Of a stretch of DNA of 64,000 bases, positions 51,460-62,191 are shown piece by piece (the stretch's first letter is position 1; every line of letters starts with the position of its first letter). Source of the DNA: Pirellulales bacterium (GTDB lineage Bacteria; Planctomycetota; Planctomycetia; Pirellulales; Thermoguttaceae); contig JABWBD010000002.1 in assembly GCA_013360685.1 (NCBI GenBank), forward strand, positions 1-64,000. Reading direction: 5' to 3'. The notes below the pieces were generated by a model. It ran no database searches. It was not told the origin of the DNA and was given only the letters and a program-made list of their open reading frames with translations. The translations under genes were made by a program, and so were the position numbers.

Positions 51460-51578
51460 GAATCCGAAGGGATTGAGAGTTGTTTTCCGTGTTGGCCGCG
51501 ATATCGTTGGCCGTACCATGGCGGTTTGCGGCCGCCACGGAAAGAGACTGACCGGCTGTTGATCAGGAGGCTCAATCC

Positions 51579-52058
51579 ATGGGCCGGCGACAAGGTACGG
51601 AACTCAACGAGTGGCCGCGGTGCCCGCAGTGCCATGCACCGCGGACCACCCACTGCCCCATTTGTGAAACGGCCGGAGTCGACTTCCATCAGGCCGATCC
51701 CGAGTACGCCGGAGCGCCCGCCGACGGCGCCCTCGCCACGCCGATTGGATGCGGCTGCGGCCCCGGCGAGTGTTCCTCCGAGCCGTGCCGGTCGCCCGCC
51801 GACGAAGAATCCATCTTGGAACAGTCTGGCGAGGCCGCAACCGGCGCCATGGTGATCTGCTCCACGTGCGACGAGCCGTTCGTGCCGGAACATCCCAACC
51901 GCTGCGAATGGTGCGGCCACCGCTTTCCCGACGGCTACGTGGTCGACGTCGGGGAAGGCGGTCCCGAGGAGTTCAATGGCCGCGTTATTGCAGCCATGCT
52001 GGGACTGGCGGTTCTCCTTCTGGCTCTGGCGGCCTACTTCACGATGATCTTCTACTGA
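51579..52058 (+). CDS. Hypothetical zinc-ribbon/TM protein
   Basis: CPQCHAPRTTHCPICETAG, ICSTCDEPFVPEHPNRCEWCGHRFP, C-terminal TM. Confidence 0.75.
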   Translation: MGRRQGTELNEWPRCPQCHAPRTTHCPICETAGVDFHQADPEYAGAPADGALATPIGCGCGPGECSSEPCRSPADEESILEQSGEAATGAMVICSTCDEPFVPEHPNRCEWCGHRFPDGYVVDVGEGGPEEFNGRVIAAMLGLAVLLLALAAYFTMIFY

Positions 52059-52091
52059 AAACCGGTCCCGCAATACACAAAGGAGGACATT

Positions 52092-53393
52092 ATGATCCCA
52101 CAACATCGACTCACTCGCCGCCGCTTCCTGGGCGCCACCGCCGCAACCGCCGGCGGACTTCTGCTTCCCGCCGCGCGCCGGCAGAGCGCCGCCTCGGCGG
52201 CTCCCCCCGCCGCCACCATCGCCTCGACGGACCATTTCTGGTACCGCGCGCAGCCGGAGGGCCTGTTTGTCGACTCCCAGTGCGGCAACAAAGCGTTCGC
52301 TTATACCGATGGAAAGGTCCTCCTCTCCGAAGACAACGGCCACACCTGGCCCTACAGCGCCGACTTTCCCGATGCCCGCCACATCGTGTTTAGCTGCATC
52401 CTGAACAGCGGAAACGTCCTGTTCAGCGCGCTGGCCAAACTCTATCTCAGCACCGACAACCTGAAAACCTACCGCCAGATCACGGTCAAGAACCCCGACG
52501 GCAGCGACTACCTCACACACAAGCCGCAGAACCCGGAAAACCCCGGCTGGTATTTCCACAGCCTCAGCGGCGTCAATACCTGGGACGTCGGCGGCAAAGA
52601 AATGCTCATCTGGGGCAACTACTGCAACGTGGTTGGCGGCGCGTCGCCCGTCAACATCTACTACTCGATCGACGGCGGCGCGACCGTCAAGATCGCCTAC
52701 CGCTTCGGGCAGAATCCCTACACGCGCGACAACGGCTCCGGCGGTGGAGGCAAGGAAGGCACTCTCCTGGGCGATCCCGACAACCCGGTCCGCTGCCGCC
52801 ACATCCATGATGTGGCCTACAACCCGGCCGAAAACGCCTTCTATGCTTGCACCGGCGATGCTGACCGGCCGGAGGGCTTCGAGTGTCACTGGCTGAGAGG
52901 CGCCTACGACGCCGGCAAGGACTCCTGGCAGTGGAAGGTCATCGTGTCCGACGCCACGAACTCGCGTTACAAGTGCGGCGGCATCAACTTCGTCGACGGG
53001 CGGGTCTACTGGATCAGCGACTCCAACGGACCCAAGCCCTACGACCGCGGGGTCTTTTGCTGCGACCCGGCGGACATCACCAATCCCAAGGCCCACACGA
53101 GGCTGTTCAATCCGGAGGTCGAATCCGGCAACATGATCATCCAGGACGGCGTGATCCTAGCCTCCCACTGCGCCCCTGCCTCGCCGATGGCCACGGGGTT
53201 CATCGTTTCCCTCGACATGGGCAAGACCTGGGCCCAATACGATCTCAAGGAGTTCGGCCGCCGGTCTCCCTGCCGCTTTCACCGCAAGAACGGTGAAGGA
53301 TGGTTCCGCGTGGACCTGAGGTCCAACTGGGTCACGCCCGCCGAAATGATGTTCATCAAGCCCAAAGACGCGCCTCGTGCGGAGAAGAGCTGA
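52092..53393 (+). CDS. Tat-exported exo-alpha-sialidase-like/BNR-repeat protein
   Basis: RRRFLGATAATAGGLLLPAA twin-arginine signal; YTDGKVLLSEDNGHTW, VSLDMGKTWAQYD. Confidence 0.75.
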   Translation: MIPQHRLTRRRFLGATAATAGGLLLPAARRQSAASAAPPAATIASTDHFWYRAQPEGLFVDSQCGNKAFAYTDGKVLLSEDNGHTWPYSADFPDARHIVFSCILNSGNVLFSALAKLYLSTDNLKTYRQITVKNPDGSDYLTHKPQNPENPGWYFHSLSGVNTWDVGGKEMLIWGNYCNVVGGASPVNIYYSIDGGATVKIAYRFGQNPYTRDNGSGGGGKEGTLLGDPDNPVRCRHIHDVAYNPAENAFYACTGDADRPEGFECHWLRGAYDAGKDSWQWKVIVSDATNSRYKCGGINFVDGRVYWISDSNGPKPYDRGVFCCDPADITNPKAHTRLFNPEVESGNMIIQDGVILASHCAPASPMATGFIVSLDMGKTWAQYDLKEFGRRSPCRFHRKNGEGWFRVDLRSNWVTPAEMMFIKPKDAPRAEKS

Positions 53394-54087
53394 GCGCCGC
53401 AACCGCCTTGCGAACACCCGAGGAGGCGACAGCTCATGATACCGCGGATGATCGTTCGCGCTGCGGCCCTATTGACGGCGAATGAGATCTTCGCGGCCGC
53501 GGAGACACTGTGGGCGGCGAGGTTCTTCGTGGGCCCAAACGGCAGCAACAACCGCGGGCACGGCAGACACACCGCAGCTTGCGGAATCTGCCACGCCCCA
53601 AGAAAAACAACCACCTGCCAAGACAGCAAAATCGTCATCTTGACTTGAGCGCAGTGAAGGATCTCTATTGGAGCCGAGGTACTTCGCTACGCTCAGAATG
53701 ACAGGCGGCGAATTCTAGCATCGTGGCGGGTGGTTGAAGAAAAACGATCAGCCAGGGATCGCCGCATCGCCCGACGGCGAGCGGGCACGAACCGCCGCCA
53801 GGCAAATTGATCCTCGCAACCGTTCACCCCCGGTGGCAGACGCTTTCGTAATGCATCGAGGGCTTTCCTGTTTGGCCGCGCCGAGATCCGCGAGCGTCCG
53901 CTCAAGTGATGCGGCTGCTCGTTTCTTCGAGTCTAGCGATTCTGACGCCGGCATCGGCCGTCCGGTCCGAATAGGATGGATGTAACGGATTTGCCGCTCT
54001 GATCCCTGCGCGTTCCCGGGAGTCGTCGTGCCGTCATGCCGATATCGGTACTACGGGTATCAGTGCGCTGGCGTCTGGAGAATTCCC

Positions 54088-55368
54088 ATGAAGAAGCCAA
54101 TCACGGTCGGCTTCGGGGTCTTGGGCTTGGTTGCTTGGATGGTCGGGGCCGCCCTGGCAGACGGGGTGATGCGCGACGGCTTGGGGGCCATCTCCTCCGG
54201 GCGCGGCGGCGCAAACATCGCCTTCGCGGATAATGCCAGCGTGCTCCTGGATAACCCGGCCGGCATGTCCGCGATGGAAAGCTGCGGTCTGATCGGTCTC
54301 GGCGTCGATCTGCTCATGACGGATCTCAACTACCAGGACCCGGAAAACAGCGTCGACGCCAAGTTCCATCCCATGCCCTTGCCTGAAGTCGCCCTCATGC
54401 GGCGAAGTTGCGACGGCCGTTGGGGATATGGCCTGGGAGTCTTCGCCCCCGCCGGCTTCAGCGCCGAGTACGACATGAGTCACCCGCTCTTGGGCGATCG
54501 CCTGTACAAGTCGATCGGCGGCCTGGTGAAAGTCCTGCCCGGATTGTCCTACCGGCTCACGGACCGGCTGGCAATCGGCGCCACTTTTGGCGTCGCCGTC
54601 AGCCACGCGGAGATTGAGGGACCCTATTTCGTCCAGACAGGCCCATTCCGCGGCGCCCCGTGCGTGCTCGATCTGCAGGGGACCGGCGCTGCGCCGGTCT
54701 ATTCCCTCGGCCTTCAGTATCAACTGACCGAACGGACGACGATGGGCCTGGCTTACCAGAGCGCCAGCCGTTTCGAGTTGCACGGAAGCGCCTCGACCGA
54801 TATCTACGGGCTGGCGCCGCTGCCGGTCAGCAGTCGTTTCGACGCGGAGGTCGACCTCGAATGGCCCCGGTCTCTGGGGCTCGGGTTGAAACACGAACTC
54901 TCGGGGGACCGCCGCCTGGGAGTCGATGTGATCTGGTTCGATTGGTCCGACGCCTTCGATTCGATCGACATGCGGTTCGCCGACGCAACCAATCCGCTCG
55001 TTCCTGCCGTTTTGGGACAGACCGTCACCGACTCGCTACCTCTGGACTGGGAGGACAGCATCTCGGTCCGGATCGGCTACGAGCAGGCGATCTCCCCCTG
55101 CGCGGTTGTGAGGGCCGGATACGTTTACCACGGTAATCCCATTCCCACGGCAACGCTGACGCCCTATATCCCGGCCGTCGTGGAACACGGCGTTTCCGCC
55201 GGCTTTAGTCGCATCCTTGGCCAGTGGAGCGTGGACCTCGCCTATCAGTATAGCTTCGGCGACCACCAGGAGGTCGCTTTGAGTTCGCTCGCCGGGGGCG
55301 ACTTCAACTACAGCCGTGTGGAAGCCCATGCGCACTGGCTGTTGCTCGGCTTTACCCGCCGCTACTAG
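54088..55368 (+). CDS. OmpP1/FadL family outer membrane transporter
   Basis: Signal peptide; ANIAFADNASVLLDNPAGMSAM; beta-rich body; C-terminal LLGFTRRY. Confidence 0.88.
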   Translation: MKKPITVGFGVLGLVAWMVGAALADGVMRDGLGAISSGRGGANIAFADNASVLLDNPAGMSAMESCGLIGLGVDLLMTDLNYQDPENSVDAKFHPMPLPEVALMRRSCDGRWGYGLGVFAPAGFSAEYDMSHPLLGDRLYKSIGGLVKVLPGLSYRLTDRLAIGATFGVAVSHAEIEGPYFVQTGPFRGAPCVLDLQGTGAAPVYSLGLQYQLTERTTMGLAYQSASRFELHGSASTDIYGLAPLPVSSRFDAEVDLEWPRSLGLGLKHELSGDRRLGVDVIWFDWSDAFDSIDMRFADATNPLVPAVLGQTVTDSLPLDWEDSISVRIGYEQAISPCAVVRAGYVYHGNPIPTATLTPYIPAVVEHGVSAGFSRILGQWSVDLAYQYSFGDHQEVALSSLAGGDFNYSRVEAHAHWLLLGFTRRY

Positions 55369-55402
55369 GGTTCCGTCATTCCGCGCGATAACCGTGTCGT
55401 TC

Positions 55403-56347
55403 TCACCGCATGAGCCGGTTCCAGGAACGGTTCGGCGGCGCACGCAGCGAGGTCACGCCGCTGCCTGCCGGCGCCGAAACCGCCGACGGGGCGAGCTGCA
55501 GGTTCGGATTGCAGAGGTCGACCGCCTGATAGCCGCCGTACGTCGGCATGGCCCACAGCAGCGCCGGATCGCCTTCCAACCGGTTCACCACCGCTTTGCC
55601 GAGGTCGAGCCGCATCGAGAACTGGGCCGAAGGCGAGCGGATATCGATCGTCTGCGGCACGTAGACGCCCGTGAGCGGATCGCGGCGGTGTTGCGAGATG
55701 ATCGAACTGGCCAGAAGCCGCCCCTGGGCGTCGTAAAGGTGCTGCTCGACCACCAGGCCCCGCATGCCGTCGACCAGGCTCACCTTGGTCGTCTGCCCCT
55801 CGGCCGTCTGCCGAAGCGTCCGGATCTCGAATCGGCCGTCGGCCGCCGGGATGGGGCCTTGGTGCGGCAGGTTCGGATCGAGCACGCCGATCCCCAGGGC
55901 CTCGATAAGCCACTCCGGTTGGACGGGAAGCACGCTCCGGGCCGGGCTGGTTGCAAACTGCTCGTGGCGGCAATAGTAGACCACCGGCGGATGGCTGCGG
56001 CGGACCCAGAACCAGAACAACTCGTCGTTGCTCCCCAGGTCCAACTCCGGGCCGGTCAGCGCCGTTTCCGCGCGGAGCCGGAACCGCCGGGGGCGTTCAA
56101 ACGCTAGGCTCGCTCGCAGCGTGGGAAACTCCGGACCGGCCAGCGTGGCGTCGTTGGTCGAGAGGGATTGGATCTGGGCGCTGTTGGCGTTGACCGTCTG
56201 GAGGATCTGCTCCAGGGTGGGCGTAGGCGGCAGCGCCGGAGCCGCCCCCGAGGCGTGGAAAGGCGACGTGGACCGGCAGCCCGCCCCGCTGGGCCCAAGA
56301 AGGCCCGCCAACACGAGCAGCAACCAGCAGTACCGGTGTCCGTCCAT
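55403..56347 (-). CDS. Hypothetical lipoprotein
   Basis: LLLVLAGLLGPSGAGC lipobox-like; LAFERPRRFRLRAETALTG..PELDLGSNDELFWFW. Confidence 0.7.
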   Translation of the reverse strand: MDGHRYCWLLLVLAGLLGPSGAGCRSTSPFHASGAAPALPPTPTLEQILQTVNANSAQIQSLSTNDATLAGPEFPTLRASLAFERPRRFRLRAETALTGPELDLGSNDELFWFWVRRSHPPVVYYCRHEQFATSPARSVLPVQPEWLIEALGIGVLDPNLPHQGPIPAADGRFEIRTLRQTAEGQTTKVSLVDGMRGLVVEQHLYDAQGRLLASSIISQHRRDPLTGVYVPQTIDIRSPSAQFSMRLDLGKAVVNRLEGDPALLWAMPTYGGYQAVDLCNPNLQLAPSAVSAPAGSGVTSLRAPPNRSWNRLMR

Positions 56348-56445
56348 GGATTCCCCGATCGCGATCCCTCGCCTTCGTAGCCGAATTCGTGAGAATTCGC
56401 CGCCCCACTTCCGCCGCCGCGAACTCTCACGAGTTCAGCTACGCG

Positions 56446-56931
56446 CTATCCTGCACTTCCGAACAGGAGCTGGGCCAACTCATCCTGAATCGCTTCGATC
56501 CTCGATTCTTCAGGAATGACGGCAGGCGCCCGGTAAGTCATATCTCGGCGCGGGCAGTACAACACCATGACCTCGCGCCCCGCTTCGTCCTTCTCCGACT
56601 CATCCAACCGCATCACGCGCCGCCGGACCAGCAGCAGGGCCAGCACGTAACGCATGTCCTGCTTGTCCGCTTGCTGCTCCAGTTCTTCGAAGAACTGCAA
56701 CAGCACGTCGTTCGGCGCCCAGGTCATCCGCCTTGTTTCCGACGACGGCACCTGGGACTTCCACCAGCCGATCGCACCCTCCGGCGGACCTTGCCAGGCT
56801 TCCGCCGAGTAGTCTTTACGTTCCAGATCCGCCCCGGCGGCGATCAGTACGGAGTGGAACTCCTCGCCGGGAGCGAGTTCCCTGCCGGTTTCCGCGCAGT
56901 GGCGACTGAAACGTTTGACTTCGTAGTCCAT
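56446..56931 (-). CDS. Hypothetical protein
   Basis: MDYEVKRFSRHCAETGRELAPGEEFHSVLI...; cohesive ORF, no antisense gene. Confidence 0.65.
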   Translation of the reverse strand: MDYEVKRFSRHCAETGRELAPGEEFHSVLIAAGADLERKDYSAEAWQGPPEGAIGWWKSQVPSSETRRMTWAPNDVLLQFFEELEQQADKQDMRYVLALLLVRRRVMRLDESEKDEAGREVMVLYCPRRDMTYRAPAVIPEESRIEAIQDELAQLLFGSAG

Positions 56932-57073
56932 AGGGCTAGGGTGATGAAAACGCGGACCGGCTCCGTAGTAGGTCTTGCCGTCACTCAATCTGAACCGCGA
57001 TCCCTTGCGGTGCCTGTCCCCGTCTTCAGACCACCATGGGGCCGCGGAAGAGTAATCGAAAAGGCGATTTGAC

Positions 57074-57310
57074 TCAATAGGCAGTAAAGAAGCGTTCGCC
57101 CGTCCCCCCCGGACCGATCTTGATCCGTACCGGCTGGGAGCACCTCGGGCAGTGGCCTTCATAGGCCGTGCCCTGCCGATTGACATAAATTCTCGCGTAG
57201 ACGCCGCAACAGGCAAACTGGATTCCCAAGAACGGACGCTTGCCGCCGGCAGACGCCCCCGGCCCGCTCAGGCTCGGTTCACTGGTAAGATCGAGGTGTT
57301 CGCTGGCCAT
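57074..57310 (-). CDS. Hypothetical small zinc-ribbon-like protein
   Basis: [32 protein letters not shown]. Confidence 0.65.
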   Translation of the reverse strand: MASEHLDLTSEPSLSGPGASAGGKRPFLGIQFACCGVYARIYVNRQGTAYEGHCPRCSQPVRIKIGPGGTGERFFTAY

Positions 57311-57670
57311 GGAGAGCAATCCACCTGAAAGGGTGGTAAAACAAAGCATAGTCTACTCGGCAACTACCTCCGAGAGGAAGATCGTCCAGTAGACCGAACC
57401 GGCTTCACCAGAGCTGATGGACTCTCCCGAGATGCCAGCGCTCAATTTACGCAGAAAGCGCGAATTCCCGCTTTCCCTCGCATCATCCGTCCTCACCAAC
57501 GCCCTCAGTGATCACTTGCTTGACCCGCGAACTAGCCAAGCGTCCCCCGGTCATCAGCGGTACGTTTCCTGACCATCTGTTTCCTTCGAGAAATCGATGG
57601 ACCGGCACAGCGGAGCGTGCCTGCGACTTGGTCTTCCAAAACGGGAAAAAGGACAAGTGGTGCGTCGGGG

Positions 57671-57840
57671 CTATTCCCACCAGGCAAAGACGGCGTCGAC
57701 GTTGTCGATGTCGGTCTTGTCGCTGGAGCCGGTCCGGTGCAGTTCGATCTTCTCGAACTGATTCAGCCAGAGTGCCTCGGTGAGTTCCTGAGTGGTGGTT
57801 AACGGAATCACTAAGAAATCTGTGCAGGAGCGGGGGTTAA
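57671..57840 (-). pseudogene. C-terminal gene fragment, unknown family
   Basis: Manual translation ...RSCTDFLVIPLTTTQELTEALWLNQFEKIELHRTGSSDKTDIDNVDAVFAWWE*; no start in frame. Confidence 0.3.
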
Positions 57841-58009
57841 ACTATGCCCTTACTAACCCCCTCTAGTGGGGTTTAGATGCCGGGCGTTTGACAGCCCATT
57901 GGGCGGACGGGATGATGGATAGTGCTGCTGGAGATAGTGCTGCTGGAATGGATTGAAGCCGCCACCTTGGACGGGCGGGAACTTTTCTGCCGTATCACGC
58001 ATCTTACCC

Positions 58010-58579
58010 GTGAACATCATTAGCGACGATTCCCAGTTGATTGCCGAGACCCTCGCGGGTCAGACCGCGGCCTTCGGGCAACTGGTCCGCAAGTACCAGG
58101 ACCGGCTTTACAACACGGTGGTCCATATTGCCGGCAGCGTCGAGGATTCACGGGATATCGTGCAGGAGGCTTTTGTCCAGGCGTTCCTGAAGCTGGATAC
58201 GTTCCAGCAGACCAGCGCGTTTTACACGTGGCTGTACCGGATTGCGTTCAACGTGGCGGCCAGCCACCGCCGGCGCAGGAAGCCTACGATTTCGGTTGAA
58301 TTGGTGCGTGAGACGACCGGCCAGGAACCTGCGGATCCTCGCCCCGGGCCGGAGCAACGGTTGGAGGAGGCGGAGCGCCGCCGACACATCGAGCAAGCCA
58401 TCGCCGCCCTGAGCGAAGAGCACCGGACGGTATTGGTCTTGCGGGAAATCGACGGATGCTGCTACGAGACGATTGCGGAAATCCTGGAATTGCCGATCGG
58501 GACGGTGCGCAGCCGATTGCACCGCGCACGGCTCCAGTTACGCGAACAGCTCAAAGAGGTTTTGATATTCGACGATTGA
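58010..58579 (+). CDS. ECF-type RNA polymerase sigma factor
   Basis: YQDRLYNTVVHIAGSVEDSRDIVQEAFVQAF...FYTWLYRIAFN...LREIDGCCYETIAEILELPIGTVRSRLHRAR. Confidence 0.93.
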   Translation: MNIISDDSQLIAETLAGQTAAFGQLVRKYQDRLYNTVVHIAGSVEDSRDIVQEAFVQAFLKLDTFQQTSAFYTWLYRIAFNVAASHRRRRKPTISVELVRETTGQEPADPRPGPEQRLEEAERRRHIEQAIAALSEEHRTVLVLREIDGCCYETIAEILELPIGTVRSRLHRARLQLREQLKEVLIFDD

Positions 58580-58727
58580 GGGGGAAAGCCTAGCGTAACA
58601 CGTCTGGGGGGAGGGCGATCTCTGTGGTGGTTGCTCAGCCGGTGAAGCGGTACTAGCATTGCCCAAGACGCCTCGGAAGACGGTCGCGCGTAGCACCGGA
58701 TGTCCCGTCGGAAACGACGGGGGTGCC

Positions 58728-60161
58728 ATGAAAGATGTGCCAGAAAACGAACTGTTCAGCGCTTATCTTGACGGCGAATTGACCGTCGACGAGCAGGCGG
58801 AAGTCGAGGAGTTGCTGGCGGCCAGTCCGCCGGCACACCAACTGCTCGACGAACTGCGGGCGCTGAGCGCGACACTCCAGTCGCTTCCTGCAAGGAAGAT
58901 CGGGGTGGATCTTGGCGATGCCGTCCTGCGAACGGCGGAGCGGCGCATGCTGGCCGAAGCTCCGAGTCGGCATCGCGACGGCGGTCGAAACCCGGTCCGA
59001 TCCGGCTGGAGGCAGGTCTTCCAGCGGATCACGCGGCCGCGCGTGATCCTTTGGTCCGGGTTGGCCGTAGGCGTTGCCTTGATGCTAACGTTCACCACGC
59101 CAAAGAGCGACCAGCGGAACGAAGTCGCTCGGCACAGCACGGAGGTCTCGCCTGCCGGGCAGCCAAACGCCGAAATCCGTTCCGTGGAACCTCGGCAGCC
59201 CGAAACGGCAATTGCCGCACACGAAGCCGAGAAGAGCGGTTCGGGGCCAGGCGAACCTTCGCCTCCGTCCGAGCCGGAACCGGCAAAGGTACCGCTTGGG
59301 GACATGCCGACAGTCGCGGCAACCGATCGGCCGGCTTCCCTGCCTGCGGCGCCGGAAAGTCCGGCGCCGTCGGACTCGCGTGCCCCGCAGCCGGCCCCTT
59401 TGATCGTGGCGGCCCCTCCAGCCGACCAGCCCGCAGTGGAACCAGCCGCAGCGCCGGGCCCCTCGGATCATCCAGCCAAGCCTCCTTTGGAGCCGCAGGC
59501 AGGGAGTCCGAGCGTGCTTCTGGTGCGTTGCGATGGCCGGACTGACAGGGCACAGGAGCAACTCTCGAAGATCCTGGCGGAGCAGCAGATTGCTTTCCAG
59601 GCGCGGACCGTACCGGCGCCGGCCGCATCTTCCGGAAAGACCGTCGTGTTCGTGGCCGATGCACCGCCTTCGCAGGTCGAAGCGGCCGTGGCGAAGCTGA
59701 AGGGGCAGCCGGAGGCGTTTTCTTCCGTGTCGCTCGAAACATTGACCTCAGACGCGGCGAAGACGTGGACGGGCGGGCCTCTTTCGGAAGCGGTAGTGAT
59801 TCAATCGCACCGGGCAGCGTCGCAAGGAACAGCCGAGAGCAGCACGTTGGCCGTGCAAGGCCCGGACGGCGCGGGGACGGTTTCCACGGGACGGGGCGGG
59901 GCGTCCGGAACCATCCGGTTCCGGATCGGCGCCTCGACCACGGTCAGAAAAGCGAAGCCGGGCGTCAAGCCAAAAGTCCATTTCGACCCGGCGCCCCAAC
60001 CGCCGGAGGCGACAAACGCCGAAAAGCCCGCACCCGAGCAAGCCCAGACCGGGGGCAGCGGCAAGGCCGGGCCGACACCTTTGATCGGGCCGGCGGAGCG
60101 CCACCGCGTTGTGTTCGTGCTGAGCGTGAAGGACGCAACCCCGCCCGACGCTCCGCAATAA
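58728..60161 (+). CDS. Anti-sigma factor-like membrane protein with long Pro/Ala-rich extension
   Basis: FSAYLDGELTVDEQAEVEELLAASPPAHQLLDELRAL; single TM; downstream of the sigma gene. Confidence 0.8.
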   Translation: MKDVPENELFSAYLDGELTVDEQAEVEELLAASPPAHQLLDELRALSATLQSLPARKIGVDLGDAVLRTAERRMLAEAPSRHRDGGRNPVRSGWRQVFQRITRPRVILWSGLAVGVALMLTFTTPKSDQRNEVARHSTEVSPAGQPNAEIRSVEPRQPETAIAAHEAEKSGSGPGEPSPPSEPEPAKVPLGDMPTVAATDRPASLPAAPESPAPSDSRAPQPAPLIVAAPPADQPAVEPAAAPGPSDHPAKPPLEPQAGSPSVLLVRCDGRTDRAQEQLSKILAEQQIAFQARTVPAPAASSGKTVVFVADAPPSQVEAAVAKLKGQPEAFSSVSLETLTSDAAKTWTGGPLSEAVVIQSHRAASQGTAESSTLAVQGPDGAGTVSTGRGGASGTIRFRIGASTTVRKAKPGVKPKVHFDPAPQPPEATNAEKPAPEQAQTGGSGKAGPTPLIGPAERHRVVFVLSVKDATPPDAPQ

Positions 60162-60259
60162 GCGGGCGGGTTTGGGCCGTTCTCCATGCGACTTGACCGC
60201 AACGGTAAACTTGAGCGGAAGTTCTCAACGCGCCGTTTTCTCCCAGAGCGAGTCAGCCC

Positions 60260-60475
60260 ATGTCGGACGTCACCACGATCAAGATCCGTCCCAACGGCCC
60301 TTACTTGGTTGAAGGCCCGTTCCGCTTGATTGACAGCCAAGGCAACGCTTACACGGTGAACCCGGGCAAGCCGACGGCATTGTGCCGTTGCGGCCAATCA
60401 GCCAAGAAACCGTTTTGCGACGGGACGCACCGCACGTGCGGCTTTGCTGCCGAAGAGTTGGCGCCCGTTGAATAA
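60260..60475 (+). CDS. CDGSH iron-sulfur domain protein
   Basis: LCRCGQSAKKPFCDGTHRTCGF. Confidence 0.92.
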   Translation: MSDVTTIKIRPNGPYLVEGPFRLIDSQGNAYTVNPGKPTALCRCGQSAKKPFCDGTHRTCGFAAEELAPVE

Positions 60476-60724
60476 CCGCCGTGACGGGTCCGGCGGCATC
60501 AACAGCTTTTCCCCAAGCCGATCCGCCCAGCGCGGATCCTTTCCGGGCGCGGGAGGGGCGTTTCTCTCGAAGATTTCGCGGTCGAGCGGCCCATACGCCG
60601 GCTGACGCTGCCGGCCGGCGATTGTCGGCCGGCGGTCCGTGCTACAATCGAGGCTTTCCATCGACAGGCGGACCTCGCCCAGGTTCGGCACGGACTGCAC
60701 ATCGACACCCGGAGGATTTTCCCA

Positions 60725-61558
60725 ATGCACGAAACCCCAAGCGGAGACACCCTCGGACAGATCGCACTCGATGAGGCCATGCTCGCGGAGGCATCGGCGG
60801 AGTATATCGGGCGATGGAACCATCTGGTCAGTACGACGAATTGGGAAAAGGGGCGGATTATTCTGGAGTGGCGGGAACGACTGATCCTGTCCGGCGCTCC
60901 GGTCCAGGCGTACAGCGACGACGCCTGGAGCCGTCGGGTGGGGAACGTGAGCGGGCAGCACGTCGGCCGGCTGCGCCGCGTCTGGGAGCGGTTTGGCAGC
61001 AGCTACCGGGATTACCGCGGGCTCTACTGGAGCCACTTCCAGGCCGCGCTGGACTGGGACGACGCGGAGATGTGGCTGGAAGGCGCCGTGCAGAGCGACT
61101 GGTCGGTGGCCGAGATGCGGGCCCAGCGATGGGAGACCATGGGCTTCCCGCCGGACCAGCAGCCCCACGATGAAGACGTGGTGACGGCGGAACTGGACGA
61201 AGATGCCGATGTGGCGGATGAACCGGACGGACCGGCAACGCCCCAGGTGAGCGAGACGACGGGCGTGGTCCGGCAGCCCGAGGGTGAGCCGGAAGACGAC
61301 GGTGAAGGCGAGGCGGTCGACGCGGCGTCGTTCGACGTTCTCGAGTCCTCGTCCGACGCCGCGGGGCGTGTTGAGCCGGTCCGCCCCTTCGAGAATCTAC
61401 CCAGGCTGCCGGACGATCTCCATGAGGCCTTCGAGTCGTTTAAGCTGGCCATCCTCGCGCACAAGCTCACCGGCTGGCAGGAGATTTCGTGCGGCGACGT
61501 GCTGGCGGTATTGGATGCGTTGAAGCAGCTTGCGTTGGCGCCGAGCGAGGCAGCGTGA
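60725..61558 (+). CDS. Hypothetical protein
   Basis: Cohesive ORF MHETPSGDTLGQIALDEAMLAEASAEYIGRWNHLV...; acidic C-terminal region. Confidence 0.65.
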   Translation: MHETPSGDTLGQIALDEAMLAEASAEYIGRWNHLVSTTNWEKGRIILEWRERLILSGAPVQAYSDDAWSRRVGNVSGQHVGRLRRVWERFGSSYRDYRGLYWSHFQAALDWDDAEMWLEGAVQSDWSVAEMRAQRWETMGFPPDQQPHDEDVVTAELDEDADVADEPDGPATPQVSETTGVVRQPEGEPEDDGEGEAVDAASFDVLESSSDAAGRVEPVRPFENLPRLPDDLHEAFESFKLAILAHKLTGWQEISCGDVLAVLDALKQLALAPSEAA

Positions 61559-61606
61559 GCTGACGCGAGCGGCAGAAAATGACTTCGATCGGAACCTGCC
61601 GTTCGC

Positions 61607-62187
61607 CTAACACCGGATCGGCCCAGGACTAGGGTCCGAGAGGTCTTCGACTCGCCACTGTTCCCTCCGGTACCAGCGGACGTCGGTGACGCCTGGCTGC
61701 GATTTCAGCCAGTCGTCCAAGGCGGAGAGCAACTGGCGGAGTTCTCGGCTGTCGGGCGGAGCGAAAACCTCGTAGGTGAGCGCCAAATGGCGCCGCTCCG
61801 CGTGGGAGACAGGGAGCCATTCCACGCTCACCAGCCAGGTCTGATCGATCCATTCCAACACCAGCAGGTAGCGCTCGTTGCCCAGCACGCATTCCACGCA
61901 CTGGGCGTACTGCACGGTGCCGCGATTCTCGACGCCGATGCGGCGTGCCGAGAGCCCTCCGCAGAGCATCTGGAACAAGCGGACGCCCACATACGGCTCG
62001 TCGTCCCGGTCGTCCGCCAGGAAGGCGGCATTCTGGCCGGAAAACGTGACGATGGTCCGCAGCCCCGGCGGATCCCGCTCCGTAACGCTTGCCGGCCTTC
62101 GGATGAGAAGGCGGAAGACGATGACGACGGCGGCCATCATGCCGAGGACCAGTCCGGTCGAGAGCAGGGCTTCGAATGCGCCGCCGT

Positions 62188-62191
<4 letters not shown>
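61607..62191 (-). CDS. Hypothetical protein with N-terminal TM
   Basis: MNGGAFEALLSTGLVLGMMAAVVIVFRLLIRRP...; stop overlaps speA end region. Confidence 0.65.

Noticed and set aside
49888-51519. 543-aa minus ORF
   Set aside because: Antisense to the aldehyde dehydrogenase.
51369-53096. 575-aa minus ORF
   Set aside because: Antisense to the Tat-exported BNR-like gene and zinc-ribbon gene.
57918-57947. Perfect 15-bp tandem repeat gatagtgctgctgga upstream of the sigma gene
   Set aside because: Probably simple slippage; no functional support.
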